Of a DNA stretch of 64,000 bases, positions 30,429-39,910 are shown one piece after another; the stretch's first letter is position 1, and each line of letters opens with the position of its first letter. Location of the stretch: NCBI GenBank assembly GCA_009668015.1, contig WJYB01000002.1:124001-188000 (forward strand), read 5' to 3'. The position numbers and the translations under genes are program-made. The DNA is from Enterobacteriaceae bacterium RIT714. Lineage in GTDB: Bacteria > Pseudomonadota > Gammaproteobacteria > Enterobacterales > Enterobacteriaceae. Under the pieces are notes generated by a model that saw nothing but the letters and a program-made list of their open reading frames with translations, made no database searches and was not told where the DNA came from.

Positions 30429-31682
30429 CTCAAGCGCAAGCAGTTCCTGAATGGTCTGGCGACGACGAATCAGTCGCGCCACGCCGTTATCAAACAGTAC
30501 TTCTGGCAGCAGCGGACGGCTGTTGTAATTCGATGACATCGACGCACCGTAAGCCCCGGTATCATGCAGCACCAGGTAGTCGCCGGTCTGAACGGCTGGC
30601 AGCGTGCGGGTTTCGACTTTTCCCCCCTCAAGCTGCGTAAAGACGTCACCCGATTCACACAGCGGTCCCGCCACGACGGTCTCGACCTGCGGCACTTGCG
30701 TTAAATCGCGACCATCAGCGGCAAGCGCAGTGATATGGTGATAACTGCCGTACATCGCCGGACGCATCAGATCGTTAAACCCGGCGTCAATCAGCACGAA
30801 GTGACGACTGCCCATCGCTTTCACGCTACGCACCTGCGCCACCAGCACGCCAGATTCCGCCACCAGGAAACGGCCCGGTTCGATTTCCAGTTTGACCGGG
30901 TGTCCCAGATGAGCCGCAATTTTGTCGCGTGCCGCACTCCACAGGCCAAAATAGTGATCGGTATCGATCGCCTCTTCCCCTTCACGATACGGTATTGAGA
31001 GACCGCCACCGGCGGAGATCGCCTCCAGATCCTGACCAAATTCGATCACCTGGCGCACCATCGCGCCGCACACCTGCTCAAGATGCGCGTAATCGACGCC
31101 GGAGCCGATGTGCATATGAATGCCCACCAGCGTCAGGTTGTAGCGCTGTAAAACGTCCAGCGCAGCGGGCAGATCGCTATACCAGATCCCGTGTTTACTG
31201 TTTTCACCGCCGGTATTGGTTTTTTGACTGTGACCATGACCAAAGCCCGGATTAACGCGCAGCCACACGCGATGGCCCGGCGAAACCTGTCCAAGCTGTT
31301 CCAGCATATCAACCGACCCGGCGTTGACCGGGATTTGCAGTTCTTTCACGCGTGAAAGCGTCGCGCTATCGATCAGATCGGCGGTAAAGACAATGGCGTC
31401 GCTGTCTGCCTGCGGATCGTAGCCCGCGGCCAACGCGCGTTCAATTTCGCCCAGCGATACGGAATCCACTTTGACGCCCTGCTCACGCATCAGGCGCAGA
31501 ATGTGAATATTCGAGCACGCCTTCTGGGCAAAACGGACCACGTCAAACTGGTGCAGCGCCGCGATCTTTTCGCGAACGATCTGTGCGTCGTAAACCCAGA
31601 CCGGGCAGCCGAACTCCGCGGGCAAGCGCAGCAAATTTTCGGCGTTGAGATCGGTATCGGTACTGTTAAGCGGGCGTGGCAT
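30420..31682 (-). CDS. lysA: Diaminopimelate decarboxylase
   Basis: LysA converts meso-diaminopimelate to L-lysine with PLP. The 420 residues equal the E. coli length. The PLP lysine is K54 in FAQKACSNIH, and the substrate-binding parts HMHIGSGVDY, EPGRFLV and CESGDVF are present. It is divergent from lysR, the classical activator-target pair. Confidence 0.97.
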   Translation of the reverse strand: MPRPLNSTDTDLNAENLLRLPAEFGCPVWVYDAQIVREKIAALHQFDVVRFAQKACSNIHILRLMREQGVKVDSVSLGEIERALAAGYDPQADSDAIVFTADLIDSATLSRVKELQIPVNAGSVDMLEQLGQVSPGHRVWLRVNPGFGHGHSQKTNTGGENSKHGIWYSDLPAALDVLQRYNLTLVGIHMHIGSGVDYAHLEQVCGAMVRQVIEFGQDLEAISAGGGLSIPYREGEEAIDTDHYFGLWSAARDKIAAHLGHPVKLEIEPGRFLVAESGVLVAQVRSVKAMGSRHFVLIDAGFNDLMRPAMYGSYHHITALAADGRDLTQVPQVETVVAGPLCESGDVFTQLEGGKVETRTLPAVQTGDYLVLHDTGAYGASMSSNYNSRPLLPEVLFDNGVARLIRRRQTIQELLALELF

Positions 31683-31802
31683 GGCGTTCTCCGGATGGCT
31701 CTGTTTTTTATTATTACGCCACAGGGTAAAGAGAATAAAAAATATCGTTTTATCCAGAGTCTATGCAAGAATGATATGGATAACTGACAAAACAGGTGCC
31801 CG

Positions 31803-32726
31803 ATGCCCGCCGTTAACTTACGTCATATTGAGATTTTTCACGCGGTGATGACCGCCGGGAATCTGACCGAAGCCGCGCAGATGCTGCACACTTCGCAGCC
31901 TACGGTCAGCCGTGAGCTTGCGCGCTTTGAAAAGGTTTTGGGGCTGACGCTGTTTGAACGCGCGCGCGGCAGGCTTCATCCAACGGTACAAGGCCTGAGG
32001 CTGTTTGAGGAAGTTCAGCGCTCCTGGTACGGTCTGGACCGCATTATCAGCGCCGCGGAAAGCCTGCGTGAATTCCGCCAGGGGGAGTTGTCAATTGTCT
32101 GCCTGCCGGTCTTCTCCCAGTCTTTCCTGCCGCCGCTGATGCAGCCTTTTCTTGCCCGTTATCCGGACGTCAACCTCACCATCGTGCCACAGGAATCCCC
32201 TCTGCTCGAAGAGTGGCTCTCCGCGCAACGCCACGATTTAGGCTTAACCGAGACGCTGGTGACCCCCGCTGGCACGGCGCGCACGGAGCTGCTGTCGCTT
32301 GATGAAGTCTGCGTGCTGCCCAAGGACCATCCGTTAGCCCGCAAAAACGTCTTAACACCGGCGGATTTTCAGGGCGAAAACTACATCAGCCTCTCGCAGA
32401 CCGACAGTTACCGGCAGCTGCTGGATACGCTCTTTGCCGAGCATCAGGTGAAACGAAGAATGGTGGTGGAAACGCACAGTGCGGCGTCGATTTGCGCCAT
32501 GGTTCGCGCGGGAGTGGGAATTGCCGTCGTTAATCCGTTAACCGCGCTCGACTATGCCGATAGCGGGATCACGATCCGCCGTTTCAGCGTCTCAGTGCCG
32601 TTTACGGTGAGCCTGATTCGTCCGCTGCATCGTCCGGCGTCTGCGCTGGTAGACGCCTTTACGCATCATTTAAGTGAACATTCACGTCGGGTGGCGTCGC
32701 GCCTGCCCGACCTGTTACAAGCGTGA
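31803..32726 (+). CDS. lysR: Transcriptional activator LysR
   Basis: The founding member of the LysR family, which activates lysA and represses itself. The product has 307 residues (311 in E. coli). The helix-turn-helix is LTEAAQMLHTSQPTVSREL; the periplasmic-binding-like effector domain follows. It reads away from lysA across 120 bp, where its operator should lie. Confidence 0.94.
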   Translation: MPAVNLRHIEIFHAVMTAGNLTEAAQMLHTSQPTVSRELARFEKVLGLTLFERARGRLHPTVQGLRLFEEVQRSWYGLDRIISAAESLREFRQGELSIVCLPVFSQSFLPPLMQPFLARYPDVNLTIVPQESPLLEEWLSAQRHDLGLTETLVTPAGTARTELLSLDEVCVLPKDHPLARKNVLTPADFQGENYISLSQTDSYRQLLDTLFAEHQVKRRMVVETHSAASICAMVRAGVGIAVVNPLTALDYADSGITIRRFSVSVPFTVSLIRPLHRPASALVDAFTHHLSEHSRRVASRLPDLLQA

Positions 32727-32734
32727 ACCAGCCT

Positions 32735-33427
32735 TTACGACAGCATAAATTCCACAGCGTCGGCGGCATGGATCGCCGTGGTATCAAAGACCGGGATCGC
32801 GCTTTCTTGCGCGGGAACCAACAGACCGATCTCCGTGCAGCCGAAAATCACCCCTTCGGCTCCCTGCTTCGCCAGCTGGTCGATAACGCTCAGATAATAG
32901 TGCCGTGAAGTGTCGCTAAACGTCCCCATGCACAGTTCATCAAAGATGATCTGGTTGATACGCGCCCTGTCCGCCTCGGCTGGAATCAGGCATTCAATAC
33001 CAAATTGCGTGTCCAGCCGACCACGATAAAAATCCTGTTCCATGGTGTAGCGCGTTCCCAGCAGTGCGACGCACTTCATTCCGCTGGCCGTTATCTCCCG
33101 TCCGGTGGCGTCGGCAATATGCAGGAAAGGCAACGCACAACGGGCCTCGATCCGCGAGGCCACCTTATGCATGGTATTGGTACACAGCACAATACCCTCC
33201 GCCCCCGCTCGTTCCAGCCCGACGGCTGCCTGCGCAAGGATATCTCCCGCCTTGTCCCACTCACCGCTGGCCTGGCAAGCCTCAATCTCATGGAAATCGA
33301 CGCTGTGTAGCACCAGGCTCGCCGAATGCAGGCCGCCCAAACGCTGTTTGATGCCTTCATTAATCAGGCGATAATAAGGAATAGTGGATTCCCAGCTCAT
33401 TCCCCCCAGCAGACCCATCGTTTTCAT
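32735..33427 (-). CDS. ygeA: Amino-acid racemase YgeA (aspartate/glutamate racemase fold)
   Basis: A 230-residue member of the Asp/Glu racemase family; E. coli YgeA acts as a broad-range amino-acid racemase. The ATG at 33427 gives [19 protein letters not shown]; a longer frame adds 11 unrelated residues. The two catalytic cysteines lie in CTNTMHK and FGCTEIG. It converges on lysR with only 8 bases between the stops. Confidence 0.93.
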   Translation of the reverse strand: MKTMGLLGGMSWESTIPYYRLINEGIKQRLGGLHSASLVLHSVDFHEIEACQASGEWDKAGDILAQAAVGLERAGAEGIVLCTNTMHKVASRIEARCALPFLHIADATGREITASGMKCVALLGTRYTMEQDFYRGRLDTQFGIECLIPAEADRARINQIIFDELCMGTFSDTSRHYYLSVIDQLAKQGAEGVIFGCTEIGLLVPAQESAIPVFDTTAIHAADAVEFMLS

Positions 33428-33526
33428 GTCCCCTCCTTTATGTTTCTTCCAGTGAAGCAAACTTGTGATCCTGTTTCCAGTTATTTGGCTTGCCGTTTCT
33501 TTTTGACCTGTAGTGCTATAAATTAA

Positions 33527-33544
33527 TTAAAACAATGTTTCACT
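33527..33544 (+). promoter_or_regulatory. KdgR operator before kdgF
   Basis: TTAAAACAATGTTTCACT contains the arms AAAAC and GTTTC three bases apart, fitting the KdgR palindrome GAAAC-N3-GTTTC. It ends 18 bases before the kdgF start. Confidence 0.75.
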
Positions 33545-33562
33545 ACAGAACAGGAAGCAGAT

Positions 33563-33886
33563 ATGTTTATTTTCCATAAAGAGACCACGCTTGAGGATCT
33601 GGGGAATGGCGTCACGCGCCGGATCCTGGCACATGACGGCAAAATGATGGCCGTTGAAGTGAACTTTGAGCAGGGCGCTATTGGCCCGATGCACAACCAT
33701 CCGCACGAACAGCTGACCTATGTGCTGTCGGGCGAATTCGAATTTACAATCGGCGAAGAAAAGCATGTGGTGACGGCGGGCGATACGCTTTATAAAGAGC
33801 CGCATGTGATGCACGGTTGCGTCTGCCTGAAGCCCGGCACCCTGCTGGATACCTTTACGCCAGTCCGCGAAGACTTCCTCAAATAG
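33563..33886 (+). CDS. kdgF: Cupin protein KdgF (unsaturated uronate ring opening)
   Basis: KdgF speeds the opening of 4,5-unsaturated galacturonate to the linear keto form used by KduI. The product is 107 residues, a single cupin. Motif 1 is HNHPHEQ (residues 44-50) and motif 2 contains HVMHG (81-85), giving a metal site. RBS GGAAG lies 9 bases upstream. The KdgR box directly upstream and the pectin genes that follow strongly support the assignment. Confidence 0.9.
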   Translation: MFIFHKETTLEDLGNGVTRRILAHDGKMMAVEVNFEQGAIGPMHNHPHEQLTYVLSGEFEFTIGEEKHVVTAGDTLYKEPHVMHGCVCLKPGTLLDTFTPVREDFLK

Positions 33887-33888
33887 AC

Positions 33889-33920
33889 AAAAAGGGCGGT
33901 GTTTCCATCCGCCCTTTTCT
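33889..33920. terminator. Bidirectional terminator between kdgF and fepE-like gene
   Basis: The stem GGGCGG / CCGCCC (33894-33899 and 33909-33914) is flanked by A5 on the left and TTTTCTT on the right. It serves two convergent genes. Confidence 0.85.
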
Positions 33921-33930
33921 TGTGCCTTGC

Positions 33931-35067
33931 CTAATTCGTTACCGGGACATTTCGTGGTTCCGTTAGCGGTTCACGGGACAACATGGCCGCACGCAGCAGA
34001 ACGCTCCCGCAGGCGAACAGGCCGCCGACCAGCGCGGCAAGAATCACAATCAGCGCTTTAGCGGGACCGTCTTTCTTCACCGGCATCGACGGCTCAAGCT
34101 GATATTTAAATGGTTCAAAACTCACATCGTCGATCGACAGCTTTTGCAGCTGTGCAAGATGATATTCACGATTCTGGAAATCGGCATTCAGCTCCGCCAC
34201 ATCTTTTAATGATTTCTCAATCTGCAGCTTTTGCGCGATACCATCAGCGCCCAGCGCGACGGAGTAGTCAGGGTCATCTTTCACCGCCTGACCGTTGCTG
34301 TAAACCGGCTTTTTGATGCCCGCCGCATTCGCCACTTCCAGCGAGTAGTTAAGACGCTGAAGGTTGGTGTTATGGATTGTGGTCAGACGAACGCGATCCA
34401 GCTCCAGGCGCTCTTTTTCCAGGTGTGTTCTCAGCGCCAGCGCATTGCGCACGTTCAGCATCGTCTCTTTTTCAACGATAGCGGAGATATAGGCGATGTA
34501 CCCATCGAGCACGACCTGTGCATCTTGCGCGGTGGGTGCGGTAAAGCTCAGTGTCCAGGAGTCGTAAGGCGATTTATCCGCGTTTTTCGCAAGCGCGTTA
34601 TCTGCGGCTTTCATTCTTTCTGCCACGTTCACAACCGCACGACGTAGCTCATCAGGGTCCATCTGCGCCCCTTTCATTTGCTCCATCACATACGGCGACG
34701 ATTTTATGTAGTCTTCCAGCAGCGTCTGTGACTTGAACTTTTTGATAAACAGATTAAAGACGTCCGAGCGTTTTACGCTGACGTCGGCATCAAGAACCTG
34801 AAGCGCAACCAACATCTGTCGCACCTTACTCCACTGAATCTGTTCGGCTGGGGTCACCACCGCTTTACTGGTCCACTTCTGCGGCATCAGGTATGACACC
34901 GCAACGCCCAGCAGCGCAAAAGCAAAGACGATCGCGATGATGCGTTTTTTGGCGGCTAACAGGACTTCCAGGAGTCCGAGGAGATCAATCTCTTTTGAGG
35001 GTGTCGCGGGGGAAGCGTAGTTTGCAAAATCCAGGTCCGTGTTCTTCTTGAAATCCATTGCTGACAT
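33931..35067 (-). CDS. fepE: Wzz/FepE-type polysaccharide chain-length regulator
   Basis: A 378-residue inner-membrane polysaccharide co-polymerase that sets O-antigen length (FepE type gives very long chains). Two membrane helices flank a long periplasmic coiled-coil domain: about residues 40-60 (IIAIVFAFALLGVAVSYLMP) and 340-360, the latter after the PVKKDGPAKALIVIL motif. The segment LNYSLEVANAAGIKKPVYSN is almost identical to E. coli FepE. It sits between kdgF and tog, away from any O-antigen cluster and from the fep genes where E. coli keeps it. Confidence 0.9.
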   Translation of the reverse strand: MSAMDFKKNTDLDFANYASPATPSKEIDLLGLLEVLLAAKKRIIAIVFAFALLGVAVSYLMPQKWTSKAVVTPAEQIQWSKVRQMLVALQVLDADVSVKRSDVFNLFIKKFKSQTLLEDYIKSSPYVMEQMKGAQMDPDELRRAVVNVAERMKAADNALAKNADKSPYDSWTLSFTAPTAQDAQVVLDGYIAYISAIVEKETMLNVRNALALRTHLEKERLELDRVRLTTIHNTNLQRLNYSLEVANAAGIKKPVYSNGQAVKDDPDYSVALGADGIAQKLQIEKSLKDVAELNADFQNREYHLAQLQKLSIDDVSFEPFKYQLEPSMPVKKDGPAKALIVILAALVGGLFACGSVLLRAAMLSREPLTEPRNVPVTN

Positions 35068-35316
35068 ACTTATTTCTTCTGGTTGATGTTGCAGTGAAAT
35101 CTTGCCAATAACACTTAAGGGGGGGCGATGATACTGTAAAATAAGAATTTTCTGAACGAATAATTCTTGAAAATGAGGTGGTTGCCATGAAATTTGGTAG
35201 TTAGTTCTTTATGTTTAATCAGTGTTACAAATGATTAAGATCGGTTTCATTCACCTCAGATATACCTACCCCTACCAACTTCTGTTAAAAGTCAAAAATG
35301 CCCGCCACTTCACCTT

Positions 35317-35411
35317 ATTGAAACAGCGTTTCGACCGCGATCACATTTCCACGATTTATAGAATGACGCAGAAATAAATAGCAATAAAATAAATTAAAAC
35401 GTCGTTTTACA
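35317..35411. promoter_or_regulatory. tog promoter region with two KdgR boxes and a CRP-like site
   Basis: Box 1 is ATTGAAACAGCGTTTCGAC (35317-35335). Box 2 is ATTAAAACGTCGTTTTACA (35393-35411). Both keep the GAAAC-N3-GTTTC layout with at most two changes per box. TTCGA-N6-TCACA at 35330-35345 could be a CRP site overlapping box 1. The 549-base gap separates the fepE-like gene from togM and otherwise holds only a short ORF at 35461. Confidence 0.65.
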
Positions 35412-35460
35412 AATCAAGAACAGCAGTTCACGTGTTTTAAAACTCCAGAAAGGCAAGTCA

Positions 35461-35550
35461 ATGGAACACGTTAAAAATCTTATAAATCAGCAGGTAAATG
35501 GAGTAACCGATTTGAGCCTCACCCAGAACACACGCTTCCCCGTCTCGTAA
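35461..35550 (+). CDS. Possible 29-codon small ORF before togM
   Basis: An ATG preceded by AAAGGCAAGTCA opens 29 codons beginning MEHVKNLINQQVNGV and ending in TAA. It starts 50 bases after KdgR box 2. One codon after its stop, the same frame restarts with an ATG and runs 12 more codons to 35592. It could be a leader peptide of the tog operon, a small protein, or chance. I do not recognise it. Confidence 0.35.
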   Translation: MEHVKNLINQQVNGVTDLSLTQNTRFPVS

Positions 35551-35616
35551 AAAATGCGCGGGCAGCTGCATCACGAGCAGATTCCGTTTTAACCATTGAT
35601 TGCCAGGTAGGTATGT

Positions 35617-36507
35617 ATGAATGAAAACAAAATGCTGGGGCTAGCGTGGATATCACCCTACATAATTGGGTTGATAATCTTTACCGCGTTTCCCTTCGTC
35701 TCATCGTTCTTTCTCAGTTTTACTGATTACGATCTGATGAGCCCGCCGGTATTTAACGGCATTGAAAACTATCGTTACATGTTTACCGAAGATACCCTCT
35801 TCTGGAAATCCATGGGCGTGACCTTTGCGTATGTCTTTTTAACCATCCCACTGAAGCTTGCCTTCGCGCTGGGTATTGCGTTTGTACTGAACTTTAAATT
35901 ACGCGGAATTGGGTTCTTCCGTACGGCTTATTACATTCCCTCCATCCTCGGCAGCTCGGTTGCGATTGCCGTTCTGTGGCGTGCGCTGTTTGCCATTGAT
36001 GGCCTGTTGAACAGCTTTATTGGCGTATTTGGCCTCGACCCGGTGAACTGGCTCGGCGAACCGTCTCTGGCGCTGATGTCGGTGACATTACTGCGCGTCT
36101 GGCAGTTTGGTTCTGCGATGGTCATCTTCCTGGCCGCACTGCAAAACGTCCCGCAATCTCAGTATGAAGCGGCGATGATTGACGGTGCATCAAAATGGCA
36201 GATGTTCATGAAAGTGACCGTGCCGCTGATTACGCCGGTGATCTTCTTCAACTTTATTATGCAGACCACCCAGGCGTTCCAGGAATTTACCGGGCCGTAT
36301 GTCATCACGGGCGGTGGGCCGACTTACTCAACGTATCTGTTCTCGCTTTACATCTACGACACCGCATTCAAGTACTTTGACATGGGTTACGGCGCCGCAC
36401 TGGCCTGGGTCCTGTTCCTGGTAGTTGCTGTCTTTGCTGCTATCGCCTTTAAGTCTTCGAAATACTGGGTGTTCTACTCCGCCGATAAGGGAGGCAAAAA
36501 TGGCTGA
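35617..36507 (+). CDS. togM: Oligogalacturonide ABC transporter permease TogM
   Basis: One of two inner-membrane permeases of the TogMNAB importer for oligogalacturonides. The 296 residues have six membrane helices and the EAA loop QYEAAMIDGASKWQMFMKVT. It belongs to the MalF/UgpA class. The name follows from the following Ogl and KdgR context; sequence alone would give a sugar permease. Confidence 0.9.
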   Translation: MNENKMLGLAWISPYIIGLIIFTAFPFVSSFFLSFTDYDLMSPPVFNGIENYRYMFTEDTLFWKSMGVTFAYVFLTIPLKLAFALGIAFVLNFKLRGIGFFRTAYYIPSILGSSVAIAVLWRALFAIDGLLNSFIGVFGLDPVNWLGEPSLALMSVTLLRVWQFGSAMVIFLAALQNVPQSQYEAAMIDGASKWQMFMKVTVPLITPVIFFNFIMQTTQAFQEFTGPYVITGGGPTYSTYLFSLYIYDTAFKYFDMGYGAALAWVLFLVVAVFAAIAFKSSKYWVFYSADKGGKNG

Positions 36508-37402
36508 TATTCAACAAATCTCTACGGCAAGAAGCATCGCCGATCGCGAAGTTGCCCGCACGCTGCGCAAAGAGAAGATCAACGCCAGTATTCGCTACGT
36601 GATCCTGCTGTTTGTTGGCCTGCTGATGCTCTACCCGCTGGTATGGATGTTCTCGGCGTCGTTCAAACCGAACCACGAGATCTTCACTACCCTGAGCCTG
36701 TGGCCAGCACACGCCACCTGGGATGGCTTTGTGAATGGCTGGAAAACCGGTACCGAATACAACTTCGGTCATTACATGCTTAACACCTTTAAGTACGTGA
36801 TCCCGAAAGTGATTCTGACCATTATCTCCTCCACCATCGTGGCGTACGGCTTTGCCCGCTTCGAGATCCCGTGGAAGAAATTCTGGTTCGCCACGCTCAT
36901 CACCACCATGCTGCTGCCGAGCACCGTACTGTTGATTCCACAGTATTTGATGTTCCGCGAAATGGGCATGCTGAACAGCTATATGCCGTTGTATCTGCCG
37001 CTGGCATTTGCCACCCAGGGATTCTTCGTCTTCATGCTGATTCAGTTCCTGCGCGGTGTGCCACGTGACATGGAAGAAGCCGCCCAAATCGACGGCTGTA
37101 ACTCTCTGCAGGTGCTGTGGTACGTGGTCGTGCCGATTCTGAAACCGGCCATCATCTCCGTCGCACTCTTCCAGTTCATGTGGTCAATGAACGACTTTAT
37201 CGGGCCGCTGATTTATGTCTACAGCGTGGATAAATACCCGATTGCACTGGCTCTGAAAATGTCCATCGACGTCACCGAAGGTGCGCCGTGGAACGAAATT
37301 CTGGCAATGGCGAGCATCTCCATTCTGCCATCCATCATTGTCTTCTTCCTGGCACAGCGCTACTTCGTACAGGGCGTAACCAGCAGCGGAATTAAAGGTT
37401 AA
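36500..37402 (+). CDS. togN: Oligogalacturonide ABC transporter permease TogN
   Basis: The partner permease of TogM, 300 residues from the ATG at 36500, overlapping the togM stop by 8 bases; an open frame further upstream lies inside togM. A long N-terminal cytoplasmic tail precedes six helices. The EAA loop is DMEEAAQIDGCNSLQVLWYV. MalG/UgpE class. Confidence 0.9.
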   Translation: MADIQQISTARSIADREVARTLRKEKINASIRYVILLFVGLLMLYPLVWMFSASFKPNHEIFTTLSLWPAHATWDGFVNGWKTGTEYNFGHYMLNTFKYVIPKVILTIISSTIVAYGFARFEIPWKKFWFATLITTMLLPSTVLLIPQYLMFREMGMLNSYMPLYLPLAFATQGFFVFMLIQFLRGVPRDMEEAAQIDGCNSLQVLWYVVVPILKPAIISVALFQFMWSMNDFIGPLIYVYSVDKYPIALALKMSIDVTEGAPWNEILAMASISILPSIIVFFLAQRYFVQGVTSSGIKG

Positions 37403-37414
37403 GAGGGAAATATC

Positions 37415-38542
37415 ATGGCTGAAGTTATTTTCAACAAACTGGAAAAGGTTTACTCCAACGGCTTCAAAGCGGTACATGCTATCGACCTTTCAATCGCGGA
37501 AGGTGAGTTCATGGTTATCGTCGGACCGTCCGGCTGCGCCAAATCGACCACGCTGCGTATGCTGGCAGGGCTCGAAACCATCAGCGGCGGTGAAGTTCGT
37601 ATCGGCGAGAAGATCGTCAACAACCTCGCGCCAAAAGAGCGTGGGATTGCGATGGTGTTCCAGAACTACGCGCTCTATCCGCATATGACGGTGCGTGAAA
37701 ACCTGGCCTTCGGTCTGAAGCTAAGCAAAATGCCGAAAGATCAGATTGAAGCACAGGTCAATGAAGCAGCGAAAATCCTCGAACTGGAAGAGCTGCTGGA
37801 CCGCCTGCCGCGCCAGCTGTCCGGTGGTCAGGCACAGCGTGTGGCCGTGGGCCGCGCGATTGTGAAAAAACCTGACGTGTTCCTGTTCGATGAACCGCTT
37901 TCGAACCTCGACGCCAAACTGCGTGCCTCCATGCGTATCCGTATTTCTGACCTGCACAAGCAGTTGAAGAAATCCGGTAAACCTGCCACCACCGTTTACG
38001 TCACCCATGACCAGACGGAAGCGATGACCATGGGCGACCGCATCTGCGTGATGAAGCTCGGTCATATCATGCAGGTAGATACGCCGGACAACCTGTACCA
38101 CAAACCGAAAAACATGTTTGTTGCGGGCTTTATCGGTGCGCCAGAGATGAATATCCGCGCCACCCGACTGGTGGATCAGGCAGGTCGTCTGGCGCTGTCT
38201 ATCGGTAACGAAACGATGCCGTTAAACGAAAAGCTGCATGACAAAGTGGTCGGCCACCAGGCGCAGGAGCTGTTCTATGGCATCCGCCCGGAATTCGTGT
38301 CCGTCTCCGACGAGCCTTTCGCAGAAGGCGGCTGTAGCGGCGAGCTGGTGCGCGTCGAGAACATGGGTCACGAATTCTTTGTCTACCTGAAAGTGTCAGA
38401 TTACGAACTGACAGCCCGAATTCCTTCCGATGAAGCTAAACCTATGATTGATAAAGGTCTTCATCGTAAGGTGTATTTTAAGTTTGATATGAATAAGTGC
38501 CACATTTTTGATGCAAAAACTGAACTGAACATCTCAATCTGA
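37415..38542 (+). CDS. togA: Oligogalacturonide ABC transporter ATPase TogA
   Basis: The 375-residue ATPase of TogMNAB (MalK/UgpC class). Walker A is GPSGCAKST, with alanine where GPSGCGKST is usual, at about residues 37-45. The signature LSGGQAQRVAVGRAI, Walker B VFLFDEPLSNLD and H-loop VTHDQTEA are intact. A C-terminal TOBE/OB domain ends the protein. RBS GAGGGAAAT precedes the ATG. Confidence 0.92.
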   Translation: MAEVIFNKLEKVYSNGFKAVHAIDLSIAEGEFMVIVGPSGCAKSTTLRMLAGLETISGGEVRIGEKIVNNLAPKERGIAMVFQNYALYPHMTVRENLAFGLKLSKMPKDQIEAQVNEAAKILELEELLDRLPRQLSGGQAQRVAVGRAIVKKPDVFLFDEPLSNLDAKLRASMRIRISDLHKQLKKSGKPATTVYVTHDQTEAMTMGDRICVMKLGHIMQVDTPDNLYHKPKNMFVAGFIGAPEMNIRATRLVDQAGRLALSIGNETMPLNEKLHDKVVGHQAQELFYGIRPEFVSVSDEPFAEGGCSGELVRVENMGHEFFVYLKVSDYELTARIPSDEAKPMIDKGLHRKVYFKFDMNKCHIFDAKTELNISI

Positions 38543-38556
38543 CTGGAGTTATAAGA

Positions 38557-39843
38557 ATGAAAAAAGTGCTTTTAAGCGCAGCAATCTCCGCTACCCTGGG
38601 CCTTACCGCGCTGCCATCGATGGCAAAAGATGTTGATTTACGTATGTCCTGGTGGGGCGGTAATGGCCGCCATCAGGTCACACTGAAGGCGATTGAAGAG
38701 TTCCATAAACAGAACCCGGATATCAACGTCAAAGCAGAATACACCGGCTGGGACGGTCACTTATCGCGACTGACTACGCAAATTGCGGGCGGCACCGAAC
38801 CGGACGTCATGCAGACCAACTGGAACTGGCTGCCGATCTTCTCGAAAACAGGCGACGGTTTCTACGACCTGAACAAAATGAAGGACGTAATCGATTTAAC
38901 GCAGTTCGATGCGAAAGAGCTGCAATCGACAACGGTTGACGGCAAGCTGAACGGGATCCCGATCTCCGTGACGGCGCGTGTCTTCTATTTTAACGATGAA
39001 ACCTGGAAAAAAGCGGGCGTTGAGTACCCGAAAACCTGGGACGAGCTGAAAGCCGCCGGTAAAGCCTTTGAGAGCAAACTGGGCAAACAGTATTACCCGG
39101 TGGTTCTGGAACATCAGGATACGCTGGCGCTGCTCAACTCCTACATGATTCAGAAGTACAACATTCCAGCGGTCGATGAGAAGGCGAAGAAATTCTCCTA
39201 CAGCAAAGAGCAGTGGGTGGAATTCTTCCAGACTTACAAAGATCTGGTGGATAGCCACGTGATGCCTGACACCAAATACTACGCGTCATTCGGCAAGAGC
39301 AATATGTACGAAATGAAGCCGTGGATTCAGGGCGAATGGGGCGGCACATACATGTGGAACTCCACGATCAACAAGTATTCCGATAACCTGAAGCCACCGG
39401 CAAAACTGGAACTGGGTAACTACCCAATGCTGCCAGGCGCAACCGATGCGGGTCTGTTCTTCAAACCAGCACAGATGCTGTCGATTGGTAAAACCAGTAA
39501 AAACCCGGAAGCAGCAGCGAAACTGATTAACTTCCTGCTGAACAGCAAAGAAGGCGTTGATACGCTGGGCCTGGAGCGCGGCGTTCCGTTGAGCAAAGTG
39601 GCGGTGAAATACCTGACCGAAGACGGCACGATCAAAGAAAACGATCCGGCGGTGGCGGGTCTGCGTCTGGCTCAGTCTCTGCCAGCCAAACTCTCCGTAT
39701 CGCCATACTTTGACGATCCACAGATCGTGGCGCAGTTCGGGACTTCTCTGCAATACATCGACTACGGTCAGAAAACCGTGGAAGAGACTGCCGCTGACTT
39801 CCAGCGTCAGGCGGAACGTATCCTGAAACGCGCAATGCGCTAA
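38557..39843 (+). CDS. togB: Oligogalacturonide-binding periplasmic protein TogB
   Basis: The substrate-binding protein of the importer, 428 residues. The signal peptide MKKVLLSAAISATLGLTALP ends at SMA-KD near residue 24. The mature part is an extracellular-solute-binding family 1 protein (DLRMSWWGGNGRHQ, then the GWDGHLSRLTTQIAGG region). It lies 14 bases after togA and is followed by a strong terminator. Confidence 0.92.
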   Translation: MKKVLLSAAISATLGLTALPSMAKDVDLRMSWWGGNGRHQVTLKAIEEFHKQNPDINVKAEYTGWDGHLSRLTTQIAGGTEPDVMQTNWNWLPIFSKTGDGFYDLNKMKDVIDLTQFDAKELQSTTVDGKLNGIPISVTARVFYFNDETWKKAGVEYPKTWDELKAAGKAFESKLGKQYYPVVLEHQDTLALLNSYMIQKYNIPAVDEKAKKFSYSKEQWVEFFQTYKDLVDSHVMPDTKYYASFGKSNMYEMKPWIQGEWGGTYMWNSTINKYSDNLKPPAKLELGNYPMLPGATDAGLFFKPAQMLSIGKTSKNPEAAAKLINFLLNSKEGVDTLGLERGVPLSKVAVKYLTEDGTIKENDPAVAGLRLAQSLPAKLSVSPYFDDPQIVAQFGTSLQYIDYGQKTVEETAADFQRQAERILKRAMR

Positions 39844-39860
39844 TCAACTCGTCCGATCCC

Positions 39861-39894
39861 TACCCTGCCACTCGCTGTGGCAGGGTATTTTTTT
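39861..39894 (+). terminator. Strong terminator between togB and ogl1
   Basis: The 10-bp stem TACCCTGCCA / TGGCAGGGTA is followed by seven T residues. It ends only about 16 bases before the ogl1 start, so that gene can be reached only by transcripts that pass it. Confidence 0.88.
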
Positions 39895-39910
39895 ATCCGG
39901 AGAATTCACC

